From Drosophila persimilis (taxonomy: Eukaryota; Arthropoda; Insecta; Diptera; Drosophilidae), in NCBI RefSeq assembly GCF_003286085.1, contig NW_020825420.1, forward strand, positions 124,001 through 188,000: DNA of 64,000 nt. The letters run 5' to 3'. Within the stretch, counting starts at the first letter, position 1. Each line of letters begins with the position of its first letter. Shown here piece after piece: positions 31,449 through 40,528 of the stretch. A program made the position numbers and the translations under genes. The notes under the pieces are model-generated. The model saw only the letters and a program-made list of their open reading frames with translations, made no database searches and was not told the origin of the DNA.

Positions 31449-32019
31449 AATTTTTCTGCCGTGCACTATATTTTATTAAATATTGCTGTGGCTGGATTCT
31501 GTATAACAGAAGAAGACCATAGAAAGTGTGGAAAAAAAAAACGTGGGTTGCTGTACTTAGTCGTCCCAGACTCTTTCTTTTTCTCCTCGTCACCGTCAGA
31601 GTGAGTCAGTCAGAGTGTATTAATACCGATTATTTTTACAGTTTTTGATTTTGGTTGGTATGCAGATACTTATCACAATCACACAAATCGTCATACTCCT
31701 CCACCCATGAAATCATCTCATCCAACACACAACGAAAGATCTTTCTGCGTGGGAGTTAAAGCTATTAATCGTATCGTAAGTGATTATCCTGAACCAAGTA
31801 AGCCATCTGAAAAGAATGAATGTGCGGTAACTATTTGCTGGTCTTCAACCATGATCACGGTTTTATACACATAACACTCATGCCTTTAAGCGATTTTCCA
31901 TATAATAAAGTTAGTTTGGAAATGAACCAAGGCTAAATATCTTATATCGGAACCATGCAACCTCGTCTACCGGAGATGTTAATAGGTGGCCCTGACGGAT
32001 CATGGTAGGGTAGGGTACA
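31449..32019 (-). mobile_element. Element H2, inverted partial copy of H1
   Basis: Reverse-complement similarity to H1, with the same block order; about 290 bp present in H1 (25095-25385) and part of its left end are absent. The right end (TAGGGTAGGGTACAGGGAACAG) joins the right arm of the direct duplication at 32020. Confidence 0.6.
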
Positions 32020-33190
32020 GGGAACAGTGAGAGAGTGATGGTGCGATGGTACAATGGTACTATAGATGTAAACGAAACAAGAATTTAAGAGCACAATTGA
32101 AAAGAAGAGAATGTGGCTTTGGTATATTGTAAGAATTAAAAGATAAAGATTGAAGAATAAGTTTAAATTGAAATGAGCAATTGAAAATTGGAATTGTTTG
32201 GAAAATAAGTTTAAGTTGAAATAAGCAATTGATTAAAAACAAATGAAAGCGAATGTAAATAAAATGTTAAGTTACTTGAGCAAGCAATGGACTACTATGT
32301 ATTTTGTCGTTAATTGGTATGGCCTGGCCCACGAGGACGTGTGAGCGTCAGGAAGGCCGTGTCGGAGATTATGAAATAATTCCAGTATTTTTAAATAAAA
32401 TAAGTAATCGACTTACAATAAAATTAGTTACTACGATAGCTGAATCGATATATTCAATGATATACAATGTTGCTGAGAGCATAGTCTGAGCGAAAGAGAG
32501 AGCTTCTCAGATGAGCATGATGCTAGTGTTGTTGTTGAGACTCAGTCGAGATTGGAGTACGAAAAGAACGCGACGCAAGTGACTTGCTGTGCTACAGCGG
32601 TGAAACAAAATGCCGGATGAAAATCAAGAGAACGATGTGCCGCATCAGGGTCTTCATGTTCCGACATATATATGAGGTAGCCGCTAAACTGGCATGCAAA
32701 TTTAAAAGAGCATTTATGACAACAAAATCCCCTTCCTTCTTTCCTATACCTCTCCTTCTTTCACGCTCATGTATGCATTTCGTTTATGCAACCCATGGTT
32801 ACTGTTCTTGCTATCTCTTCCGGCATGTGGATCTGCCCAACTGTTTTACCTCTCCCCTTCCTTCTTTCCTATACCTCTCCTTCTTTCACGCTCATGTATG
32901 CATTTTATTTAGAGTTAAGCAATATTCTTTCACTTACGTGCCATACATTTCCAAAAGCGCTTTTGTCGAAGACGATCCGCTTGCTGTAATTGCTGCAAAT
33001 GTAATTTTATTGAAAGAGCACAACAACAAAAAGAGAAAAGAAGAGAAAGAACAAGGCGCGCAGAGGCTTTCGGGGGACTGCTTTTTATACCCGATACTCA
33101 AAATGAGTATTGGGGTATATTAGATTTGTGGTAAAAGTGGATGTGTGTAACGTCCAGAAGGAATCGTTTCCGACCCTATAAAGTATATAT
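32020..33190. repeat. Right arm of the 1.1-kb direct duplication
   Basis: Same sequence and orientation as 27360-28464, running into DINE-1 copy 2. It contains a local duplication (CCCCTTCCTTCTTTCCTATA... at 32728 and 32855) that the left arm lacks. No gene seen. Confidence 0.82.
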
Positions 33191-33514
33191 ATTCTTGATC
33201 AGCATCAATAGCCGAGTCGATTGAGCCCTGTCTGTCTGTCCGTCCGTCCGTCTGTCCGTCCCCTTCAGCGCCTAGTGCTCAAAGACTATAAGAGCTAGAG
33301 CAACGATGTTTTGGATCCAGACTTCTGTGATATGTCACTGCTACAAAAATATTTCAAAACTTTGCCCCGCCCACTTCCGCCCCCACAAAGGACGAAAATC
33401 TGTGGCATCCACATTTTTAAAGATACGATAAAACTAAAAACGCAGAATCGTAGAGAATGTCCATATCTTTTAGACTGCAGAATCTGAATTGGATCGTAAT
33501 ATTATTATAGCCAG
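33085..33514 (+). mobile_element. DINE-1 copy 2, 5' part
   Basis: Begins TTATACCCGATACT at 33085, with the CCGT/CTGT tract at 33226-33262. It is interrupted at 33514 by BEL/Pao element C; the continuation is at 48347. GCCAG at 33510-33514 and 48347-48351 is the target duplication. Confidence 0.88.
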
Positions 33515-33637
33515 TGTTCGGGCCAGCCGCTGAAGAATAACCGTAACTTTAAAATTATTATTATTGTATGAGCATAGAGAGCCGCCTACATATGTTGTAA
33601 AGCATTGACTTTCTGCAGAGCTGCTGCGCTCTCCCGC
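33515..33637 (+). repeat. 5' LTR of C, first part
   Basis: Starts TGTTCGGGCCAGCC and matches 47945-48067. Split after CCCGC by element D; the LTR resumes at 42160. Confidence 0.95.
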
Positions 33638-34004
33638 TGTTTGTAGTGGGGCGGATCGAGGATCGATTATCCAACGGCGAGGTGTATGTTCCAGTAACCC
33701 TCCTAGCAGTCGCCACAGAAAGGAAAGGCCGATGGGTTTCGTTGTGTGTATATGTATATATATATTGTTCAGGTATTGATTCGGTATTCGCGCGGTATGT
33801 CGACAGGTTGAAGCGGGGGTGAAAACGTCACTAACTCTCTATGCCTTATGCTCTATGTTTTATGCTGCCTTTGTGCTGCCGTGAGCGCCGTGTGGATCGT
33901 GGATTGTGGATCCGAGCGCCCCTCCGAGCGCGCGAGCGCGAGCCGGGACCGAGGCGCGCGGAGCCGGCACAGTGCCCGGAAACTGTCCATTGCTGGCCTG
34001 AACA
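33638..34004 (-). repeat. 3' LTR of element D (367 bp)
   Basis: TGTTTGTAG...GCCTGAACA, same as 41793-42159 by eye throughout. Bordered at 34005-34018 by TCCTCCCCCCCCTT, the polypurine tract on the coding strand. Confidence 0.95.
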
Positions 34005-34047
34005 TCCTCCCCCCCCCTTGCAGGATTGCAAAGTATAATGGGGTGGC

Positions 34048-34995
34048 CTATGGCTGGGTGCACGCCCCCGACACGATCCATCCAAAAACGGTGCTCTGGG
34101 CCACCGGCAGGCCGTCCTCACGCGCAAGGAACCCGGGCTGGATCACCTTCGGGTAGACATCTGCTCCCAAGATGAGCGAGATTGTCGCCGGTCGATGGAA
34201 TTGTTCATCGGCAAGCCTCAGGTCACCGAAACGCGCCCGCACGGAATCGCTCAGCTGTCGGATAGGCGTGCGGATGCGCACACGGGGCTCGACCTTGAGC
34301 ATCGTCTCCAACTGGAAGTCGCCCATTTTGGCGCGGATCACCGCCGTACACACTTTCTCGTCCCCCACACAAGTGGTGGGCAACTTGAAGGCGCTGGCCA
34401 AGGAGTCGTCAATACAGCTCACCGGCGTGCATGGGTCGATGAGCGCCGCCGTCTCGAAGTTTTTGGAACCCGTATCCAAGACCACCAGCGCCGTCGGGAG
34501 TAGGATGAGGCTTCGATGTTGTAGAAGTGAGTCGACGGATGGTGCCGGGGGCCCTGCCACGGGGCGGCTCACGGGGAGACGCGGGCGGCGGTCGGCGTGG
34601 GCCGAGGTGGATGGCGACGATGCAGCCGAGGCTGAGCGGGCTGGACGACGAGGTCGGCGTTTGACGTGGGGCGCTGTAGATGGCGACGATGCTCCTGAGG
34701 CCGAGCGGACTGGACGACGCGACGAGGGTATGTGGAGTAGAGTGTGGTGGTTTTTTCCACACACCCGGCACAGCCCGCCACTGCGACAATCCTGGCCGGA
34801 GTGTTGGTGGGCCAGGCAGTTCCCGCAATATTTGTTAATGAGGACAGCTCGGAGTCTCTTCTCAGGGCTCAGGCGAAGGAAATGGTGACAGGTCCGTAGC
34901 GGATGAATTCCTCGGCAGACCCGGCAACGGTACGAGTTGATCCCTCGATCACGCCGGCTCTCCGTGGTGCGGCTGGCGCGGATCCGTGGGGCCAT
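34048..34995 (-). CDS. Additional 3' ORF of D: zinc-knuckle and retropepsin-like protein, predicted spliced
   Basis: The frame runs 315 residues from an AUG at 34995 and ends 43 bases before the LTR. Residues about 20-80 carry three zinc-binding motifs: CRVCRGIHPLRTC, CGNCLAHQHSGQDC and CRVCGKNHHTLLH. Two Arg/Ser/Pro-rich repeats (RRPVRSASGASSPST, RRPARSASAASSPST) follow. The C-terminal 150 residues match the outline of BEL/Pao proteases: ALID, LILGADVYP and TVFGWIVSG. The catalytic DSG/DPG is DPC here, so activity is doubtful. It lies 87 bases after integrase. A strong acceptor at 35014 and a donor at 40486 in gag are in phase with it. It is probably a second nucleocapsid-protease module expressed from a spliced RNA; the function is unknown. 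Confidence 0.72.
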   Translation of the reverse strand: MAPRIRASRTTESRRDRGINSYRCRVCRGIHPLRTCHHFLRLSPEKRLRAVLINKYCGNCLAHQHSGQDCRSGGLCRVCGKNHHTLLHIPSSRRPVRSASGASSPSTAPHVKRRPRRPARSASAASSPSTSAHADRRPRLPVSRPVAGPPAPSVDSLLQHRSLILLPTALVVLDTGSKNFETAALIDPCTPVSCIDDSLASAFKLPTTCVGDEKVCTAVIRAKMGDFQLETMLKVEPRVRIRTPIRQLSDSVRARFGDLRLADEQFHRPATISLILGADVYPKVIQPGFLAREDGLPVAQSTVFGWIVSGACTQP

Positions 34996-35013
34996 GTCTG
35001 GATGAGGATGGAA

Positions 35014-35049
35014 CTAGGATGGAATAGAGAAGTCGAAGAAGTATTAGTA
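35014..35049 (-). promoter_or_regulatory. Predicted 3' splice site upstream of the additional ORF of D
   Basis: On the minus strand the branch sequence TACTAAT (35049-35043) is followed by a pyrimidine-rich tract and CCTAG ending at 35014, about 30 bases from the branch adenosine. The exon would start at 35013, 18 bases (six codons) before the AUG. It lies between the pol stop and the additional ORF. Confidence 0.65.
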
Positions 35050-35082
35050 CGGAGCTGTGAATGGGACAAGTGCACATTCACG

Positions 35083-37500
35083 TTATTGTTGGATGGAACT
35101 ACGGGGTTCTACTGGCAGGAGAACGACCTTGACAATCGGTCTTTTGAGGGTACCGCGGGCAGTAAGGATATCCACCACACGGACCCTGTCGTCGGCACCG
35201 GGATACACGGAAGTTATCCTTCCGAGCCGCCATTCGTTGGACGGCAGGTTATCCTCCTTGATGACTACCATATCGCCAACCTGCAGATTTGGCGTCGGCG
35301 TCTGCCACTTAGTCCGTTTGTGGAGCTCCTTGAGGTATTCCTCCTTCCACCTTTGACAGAACTGTTGGTTGAGGGCCTTCAAATGCTGCCACCGATTGAT
35401 GATCGAATTAAGGTTCCCCTTTATTTCGGGCTCGGCCGTACTCATTAAGGGCCCCCCAATAAGGAAGTGCCCGGGAGTGAGGGCTAGCAGATCCGTCGGA
35501 TCATCGGACATCGGTGAGAGCGGCCTGGAATTGAGGCACGCTTCAATCTTCGCGAGCAGCGTAGAAAGCTCTTCAAACGTATACCTCCGAGTGGACGTGG
35601 CCTTGTAGAAGAGAGTTTTGAAACTCTTCACTCCGGCTTCCCATAGGCCTCCCATATGTGGAGCTCCTGGTGGGATGAAGCGCCACGAAACCCGCTGATG
35701 GCTATACGCATCAGTCACCGAGTCCTTAAACGCGTCAAGGAAGTCACTGGAAAGCAGGGTTGCTGCACCAACGAAGGTTTTTCCATTATCTGAATGGATA
35801 CGCTGTGGACATCCGCGCCTTGCGACGAAACGAGCGAAGGCGGCGAGAAATTTTTCGGTGGTGAGGTCGGACGTGGGTTCTAAATGTATCGCCTTTGTGG
35901 AAAAACACACGAATACGCACACATACCCCTTCGTGATCAGACATGCTCTCCCTGTATAGTTCCGTATTTCGAAAGGACCCGCGTAATCAACCCCTGTATG
36001 CGTAAACGGTCTGGAAAAGGACGACCGCTCGGTTGGGAGATCTCCCATCATTTGGGTTTGCAACCTTCTTTTGTGAATAACGCAGACCTTGCAGGAGTTC
36101 ACAACCCCCTTCATAAGCCTTTGAACCTTTGGAATCCAATACTTTGATCGAATGAGGCGCACCATCAATTGGTTGCCGCCATGAAGAGTTATCCGGTGTG
36201 TAAATTGCGCGAGAAGGCGAGACAATTGACAATTATATGGGAGAATGATCGGATGTCGTTCGTCGTATCTTAGCACTTCAGAGCCTGCGACACGGCCGCA
36301 TGCTCTGATCAACCCATGGCGGTCTAGGAAAGGGTTCATGTTCAGGATAGAACTTGACCTTGGCGTTGGCCGCTTACCGCTTAGGCAGCGGTACTCCTCG
36401 GGGTATTCTCTACGCTGCGTCTCTAGGATAAGAGTTTTTTCAGCTTCGGTAATTTCGCCGCTCGTAAGATGGCCCTTCTGCGCGGTGGCTAACTTCCGGC
36501 AGCGCTTGGTGAAGCGCAGGATATATGCACGGACTCGTAGAGCTCTCTCCAGATTGGAGAATCGTTCGAGGAAGTCTTCGGCTGGGTTGAGTGCGAAATG
36601 GGCTTTTACAGTTCGCTGCTCTAAGGTCATAACGGGGGAGTTATTAACTGGTGCCGGCCATTGATCTCGGCCCTTCTGCAGCCAAGTTGGTCCGTGCCAC
36701 CAGAGTTGGTTCTCCACCAACTCCTGTAACGGCACGCCTCTGCTGGCTAAGTCCGCGGGGTTCTGTTCGGATGGAACGTGGCACCACTTCTCAATATCGG
36801 TCGCTTGAGATATCCTAGTCACTCGGTTGGCCACGAACGTGGTCCAGTGACACGCGGGCTTTGCCAGCCAGGCGAGGACTATGGTGGAATCGGTCCAGCA
36901 ATAGCAGCTCGTACTTGCTGTTGGCATATTCGGCAGGATAGCCGCCGCCATTTCGGACAAAAGCACTGCCCCGCAAAGCTCTAACCGGGGGAGCGACACG
37001 GTTTTCACGGGTGCGACTCGCGTTTTCGCTGTGAGAAGCTGCACCTCGACCAAACGGTCAACCTCAATGCGGACGTAGATGGCGGCACCGTAAGCCCTCT
37101 CGGATGCATCGCAGAACCCATGATGTTCGACTTTTACTGCTGGCCGGGAGCCGACCCATCTTGGAATATGGATTTGGTCGAGAGCGGAGTAGCTCCGCAG
37201 GAAACTTTGCCAGCGCTGGCGCATCTCGCTTGGAAGCTCATCGTCCCATCCCAGGTCCTGCAACCAGATTTCTTGCATGAAGATCTTGGACCGAACAATG
37301 AATGGGGCCAACCACCCCGCGGGGTCGAACAGCCTTGCGATCTGGGACAGAACTGCTCGCTTGGTGTATGACGACTCAGGCGCCAACTCGGGAGGGACAA
37401 AAAAAAAACTCGTCTGAAGTCGCTTTCCAGCGAATCCCGAGAGTCTTAGCCGTGCTCTCTTCCTCCATCTCCAGAAAATCTGTGTGGAGACGATGAGCAC
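35083..37500 (-). CDS. pol: Pol of D, second part: RT end, RNase H, integrase
   Basis: The frame holds the RT connection (KRAVLSQIARLFDPAGWLAP), RNase H (HGFCDASERAYGAAIYV, CYCWTDSTIVLAWL, PADLASRGV), the integrase zinc-binding region (GGNQLMVRLIRSKYWIPK, CKVC) and the core (VDYAGPF, HSDNGKTFVGA, PHMGGLWEAGVKSFK). The C-terminal DUF5641-like domain (LQVGDMVVIKEDNLP, WRLGRITSVYPG) completes a BEL/Pao pol. The frame is continuous with gag-RT except for a one-base change in the A run at 37399-37408. The stop is at 35083. Confidence 0.9.
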   Translation of the reverse strand: MLIVSTQIFWRWRKRARLRLSGFAGKRLQTSFFFVPPELAPESSYTKRAVLSQIARLFDPAGWLAPFIVRSKIFMQEIWLQDLGWDDELPSEMRQRWQSFLRSYSALDQIHIPRWVGSRPAVKVEHHGFCDASERAYGAAIYVRIEVDRLVEVQLLTAKTRVAPVKTVSLPRLELCGAVLLSEMAAAILPNMPTASTSCYCWTDSTIVLAWLAKPACHWTTFVANRVTRISQATDIEKWCHVPSEQNPADLASRGVPLQELVENQLWWHGPTWLQKGRDQWPAPVNNSPVMTLEQRTVKAHFALNPAEDFLERFSNLERALRVRAYILRFTKRCRKLATAQKGHLTSGEITEAEKTLILETQRREYPEEYRCLSGKRPTPRSSSILNMNPFLDRHGLIRACGRVAGSEVLRYDERHPIILPYNCQLSRLLAQFTHRITLHGGNQLMVRLIRSKYWIPKVQRLMKGVVNSCKVCVIHKRRLQTQMMGDLPTERSSFSRPFTHTGVDYAGPFEIRNYTGRACLITKGYVCVFVCFSTKAIHLEPTSDLTTEKFLAAFARFVARRGCPQRIHSDNGKTFVGAATLLSSDFLDAFKDSVTDAYSHQRVSWRFIPPGAPHMGGLWEAGVKSFKTLFYKATSTRRYTFEELSTLLAKIEACLNSRPLSPMSDDPTDLLALTPGHFLIGGPLMSTAEPEIKGNLNSIINRWQHLKALNQQFCQRWKEEYLKELHKRTKWQTPTPNLQVGDMVVIKEDNLPSNEWRLGRITSVYPGADDRVRVVDILTARGTLKRPIVKVVLLPVEPRSSIQQ

Positions 37501-40500
37501 TCGGAATTCCTGCCAGAATAGCTTTGTGGTTTGAAGTCCACTTCCGCAGCGGAAAACCTGCCGAGCTAAGTGCGGCCTGCAACTCGCGGATCGTTAGTCG
37601 AGCCTCATCGGTAGAATCCGCTCCGGCTAGGACATCGTCGACATACATGAATGATCGGATAATGCGACTTGCTTTCGGAAATCTGGACTGGACGTCGCTT
37701 GCTAGCTGTTGCAACACTCGGATGGCAAGAAAAGGAGCGCAATTGACTCCGAAGGTTACGGTCTTAAGTTCGTAGTCGCGGATGAGTCCCTCCTTGTTTC
37801 GAAATAATATTCGCTGGAAGGGGGTGTGTTTCGGGTCAACCCAAATTTGGCGATACATCTTGGTGATGTCCGCGTTGAAAACGTACCGGAAATAGCGCCA
37901 CTTCAGGATCTGGAGGGTCAAGTCAGATTGGAGGACCGGGCCGGCGTGCAGAAGATCATTCAAACTCACACCGTTGGTCGACGGGCTGGATGCGTTAAAT
38001 ACCACGCGGACCTTCGTGGTAGTGCTCTCAGGCTTGAAGACAGCGTGGTGCGGAAGGTAGTAGGTTGAGGACCCATGAGTCGGAGGAACTTCTGTCATAT
38101 GTTCAAGCTCTAGGTATTCTTGAATTACGGTGTCGTACTGCTCTTGTAGGGGACCGTTTCTTTTCAAGCGATTTTCGTTTCTTAGGAACTGGGCCAGCGC
38201 GGCTGCCCTTGAATACCCCAGATCTGATCCGGGATGATCTGGGTCGCGAAACGGTAACGTGACGACGTATTTCCCGCTTGGCGTTCTTGACGTAGTTCGG
38301 AGGAAATTTCTTTCGCAGTACGAATCCGATTCGCTTTCTATTTTAGTAGGAATGTCCTCCACCTCCCAAAACTTTGTGAGGAGTTTGTCCAACGGAGTCT
38401 CTAGCTCGGTGGAAATTTGCGTGGAGAAGGATGCGACCCGGCCTTGTACCGTGTTTGGCACTGGGCCTGTAAGAACCCACCCGAAAATGGTTTCCTGTCC
38501 GAGGAGAGATCCACAGATGTTCGTCTGTGAGCCGCTCAAGAGGATGGATGGAAGGATGTCGGCACCAATCAGGACATCTATTTGTGAGCTTTCGTAAAAT
38601 GTCGGGTCTGCCCATGGCAGGTTTGGCAAGTCTCGCAACGAGTGTTGCGGGATCGGATGGGAGGGAAGGCTGCCTGATAGTTCCGGCAGGACATAGGCTG
38701 TGGCGTCCAATTGTAAGCCCGGCTTAGTCGGGGAACGGATGGAAAAATGGCAGAGTTTCTTGGACTGAGCGGATACTGTCTGATTGAGGCCCGAGACCTG
38801 TGCCTGGGCGAGTCGGAATGGCAACTTAATGATCTGGAAGAGACGTTCCGTAATGAACGTCGCCTCGGAGCCCGGGTCGATTAGAGCGCGGGCGCGAAAA
38901 TTTGTCCCCAAGTGGCAAATATTAATAATAGCCGTGCCTAGGAGTACCGCCCTCTTGCCGGAGGCGAAATAGTTCTGAACGCTAGGCTGAGCTTCGGCAG
39001 GAGTCGGAAGTGGTACGGAATTGGGCACGGATTGGCTGGAAACTGGAGTGCCACGGTGCAGCAGCGTATGATGCCGGTCTCCACACGTGTTGCAGTTGTG
39101 GGCGCTTTGGCATTCACGAATCTGGTGCCCTCTTGCGAAACAGTTTAAGCAAAGCATTTTTTGCTTAATATAGCTGGAGCGAGCATCAGGTCTCATCTGA
39201 AGGAATTGAGGGCACACCCGGATCGGATGGTTCTCTTTGGAGCAAAGATCACACGCTCTCCGCTTCGGATCCACAGTTGTTCCGAAAGAGTGAACCCGCC
39301 TTGCAACAGGGCTCTCTTGGGAACGGAAAGGGTTGGGATTGCCCTTTGACCTCTCTGACATGGGTAGACTCGCCCTGGAGTGAGCCTGAGTCTCCATGCC
39401 TGGATGGCCGTCCTCGGTCACCTCGAGAGACAGGTACCGCTCCGCCAGGAACTTGTCCATAGCGTGCCAGGTGGGAATTTCGGACTTGTGGGTCACGGAC
39501 TGCTCCCAAAGCTCCAAAGTCGTTTTCGGCAACTTCGCGGATATGAGGTACACTAACACTCCGTCAGCGAAAATGCTGTCTGTGGAGACCTCGGAGTGGT
39601 TGAGTGTCGTAAGGCACTTGTGGACGGCCCTCTGAAGCTCTTTTAGCGCTGCAGCTGACTCGGTGCGGATTTGGGGCAGACTGAAAAGGATCTTCAGCTG
39701 GGCTTTGAGTATCAGCCTCTTGTTCTGGAAACGCTCACGGAGGGCGCTCCATGCGGACGCGAACCCTTCGTTCGTGAGTGGAGCCTGTGCCACTATGTCG
39801 TGGGCCTCACCGCTTGTTTTTTTGTTGAGGTGGAACAGTTTTTCTACTGGAGCCAACCTAGGGTTCTCTATATATATGGCGGGGAACAGGTCTCGGAACG
39901 TGGGCCACTGCTGATAGTCCCCACTGAAAACTTCAGTGTCACATGGAGGAAGACGGCAACCGCCGGACGTCGGCACTTGAACGGCCAGTTGAGGCGTGTG
40001 AGGGACAGTCGGGGGTTCGAGCTGATCGTTCAGTTCGGCAAGGCATTGCGCGTAGACCGCGTAGCAGTCATCGTACATCCCCTGGACGTCAGCTACCCCC
40101 TCTGGATCTACTTCCGTTATCGCCTCCACACAGGCCTCGAACTCCGCGTCCACCTTCGCCCACAGGCTTCGGAGTTGATCTCGATGGACTTGGGAGAGCG
40201 AGCGGGTTGGTGTGCTAGCATCTGGAGCGCTGAGCTTCTGGTCGAAGCGTGTCAGTCTGCTTGCAGCCAAGGCAAACTTAGACCGTGCGGAACTGGCGGC
40301 CGATTGGGCCATAGTGCTCGGAACCGTGCGAGGGACGACCGAGGGGAGCAACAAGGCCTCAAAGGCACGTGGTGCGTGAGCCCTGGACGTGGTCGGACCT
40401 CGCTCAGTTGGGGACGGACGGGAAGATGTGGGCGTAGCGATTGAGCCGTTGGAGCTGGGTGGATGGGTTAAACTCAGCGAACTCACCCGCTTAAACTTCT

Positions 40501-40528
40501 TGCGAGATTTCTTATCACCAGTGGGCAT
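37376..40528 (-). CDS. gag-pol: Gag, protease and reverse transcriptase of D
   Basis: AUG at 40528. Residues 1-20 are basic (KKSRKKFKR). The capsid-like region of BEL/Pao Gag covers about 70-390 (FSGDYQQWPTFRDLF). The zinc cluster near 430-490 reads CDLCSKENHPIRVC, CLNCFARGHQIREC and CNTCGDRHHTLLH. Protease follows with ALIDPGSEATFI, VLIGADILPS and TIFGWVLTG. RT then has TKVRVVFNAS, GVSLNDLLHAGPVLQ and YVDDVLAGAD. A GTGAGT donor-like site lies at codon 15. The frame ends at the homopolymer break near 37400. Confidence 0.9.
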   Translation of the reverse strand: MPTGDKKSRKKFKRVSSLSLTHPPSSNGSIATPTSSRPSPTERGPTTSRAHAPRAFEALLLPSVVPRTVPSTMAQSAASSARSKFALAASRLTRFDQKLSAPDASTPTRSLSQVHRDQLRSLWAKVDAEFEACVEAITEVDPEGVADVQGMYDDCYAVYAQCLAELNDQLEPPTVPHTPQLAVQVPTSGGCRLPPCDTEVFSGDYQQWPTFRDLFPAIYIENPRLAPVEKLFHLNKKTSGEAHDIVAQAPLTNEGFASAWSALRERFQNKRLILKAQLKILFSLPQIRTESAAALKELQRAVHKCLTTLNHSEVSTDSIFADGVLVYLISAKLPKTTLELWEQSVTHKSEIPTWHAMDKFLAERYLSLEVTEDGHPGMETQAHSRASLPMSERSKGNPNPFRSQESPVARRVHSFGTTVDPKRRACDLCSKENHPIRVCPQFLQMRPDARSSYIKQKMLCLNCFARGHQIRECQSAHNCNTCGDRHHTLLHRGTPVSSQSVPNSVPLPTPAEAQPSVQNYFASGKRAVLLGTAIINICHLGTNFRARALIDPGSEATFITERLFQIIKLPFRLAQAQVSGLNQTVSAQSKKLCHFSIRSPTKPGLQLDATAYVLPELSGSLPSHPIPQHSLRDLPNLPWADPTFYESSQIDVLIGADILPSILLSGSQTNICGSLLGQETIFGWVLTGPVPNTVQGRVASFSTQISTELETPLDKLLTKFWEVEDIPTKIESESDSYCERNFLRTTSRTPSGKYVVTLPFRDPDHPGSDLGYSRAAALAQFLRNENRLKRNGPLQEQYDTVIQEYLELEHMTEVPPTHGSSTYYLPHHAVFKPESTTTKVRVVFNASSPSTNGVSLNDLLHAGPVLQSDLTLQILKWRYFRYVFNADITKMYRQIWVDPKHTPFQRILFRNKEGLIRDYELKTVTFGVNCAPFLAIRVLQQLASDVQSRFPKASRIIRSFMYVDDVLAGADSTDEARLTIRELQAALSSAGFPLRKWTSNHKAILAGIPSAHRLHTDFLEMEEESTAKTLGIRWKATSDEFFFCPSRVGA
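40481..40489 (-). promoter_or_regulatory. Predicted 5' splice site inside gag of D
   Basis: CGG|GTGAGT on the minus strand, with the exon ending at 40487 after gag codon 14. It matches the donor consensus at all intron positions shown and is in phase with the acceptor at 35014. Confidence 0.55.

Noticed and set aside
34172..34888. Plus-strand ORF of 238 codons opposite the 3' ORF of D
   Set aside because: GC-rich antisense shadow of the minus-strand zinc-knuckle ORF; no domain and no initiation context.
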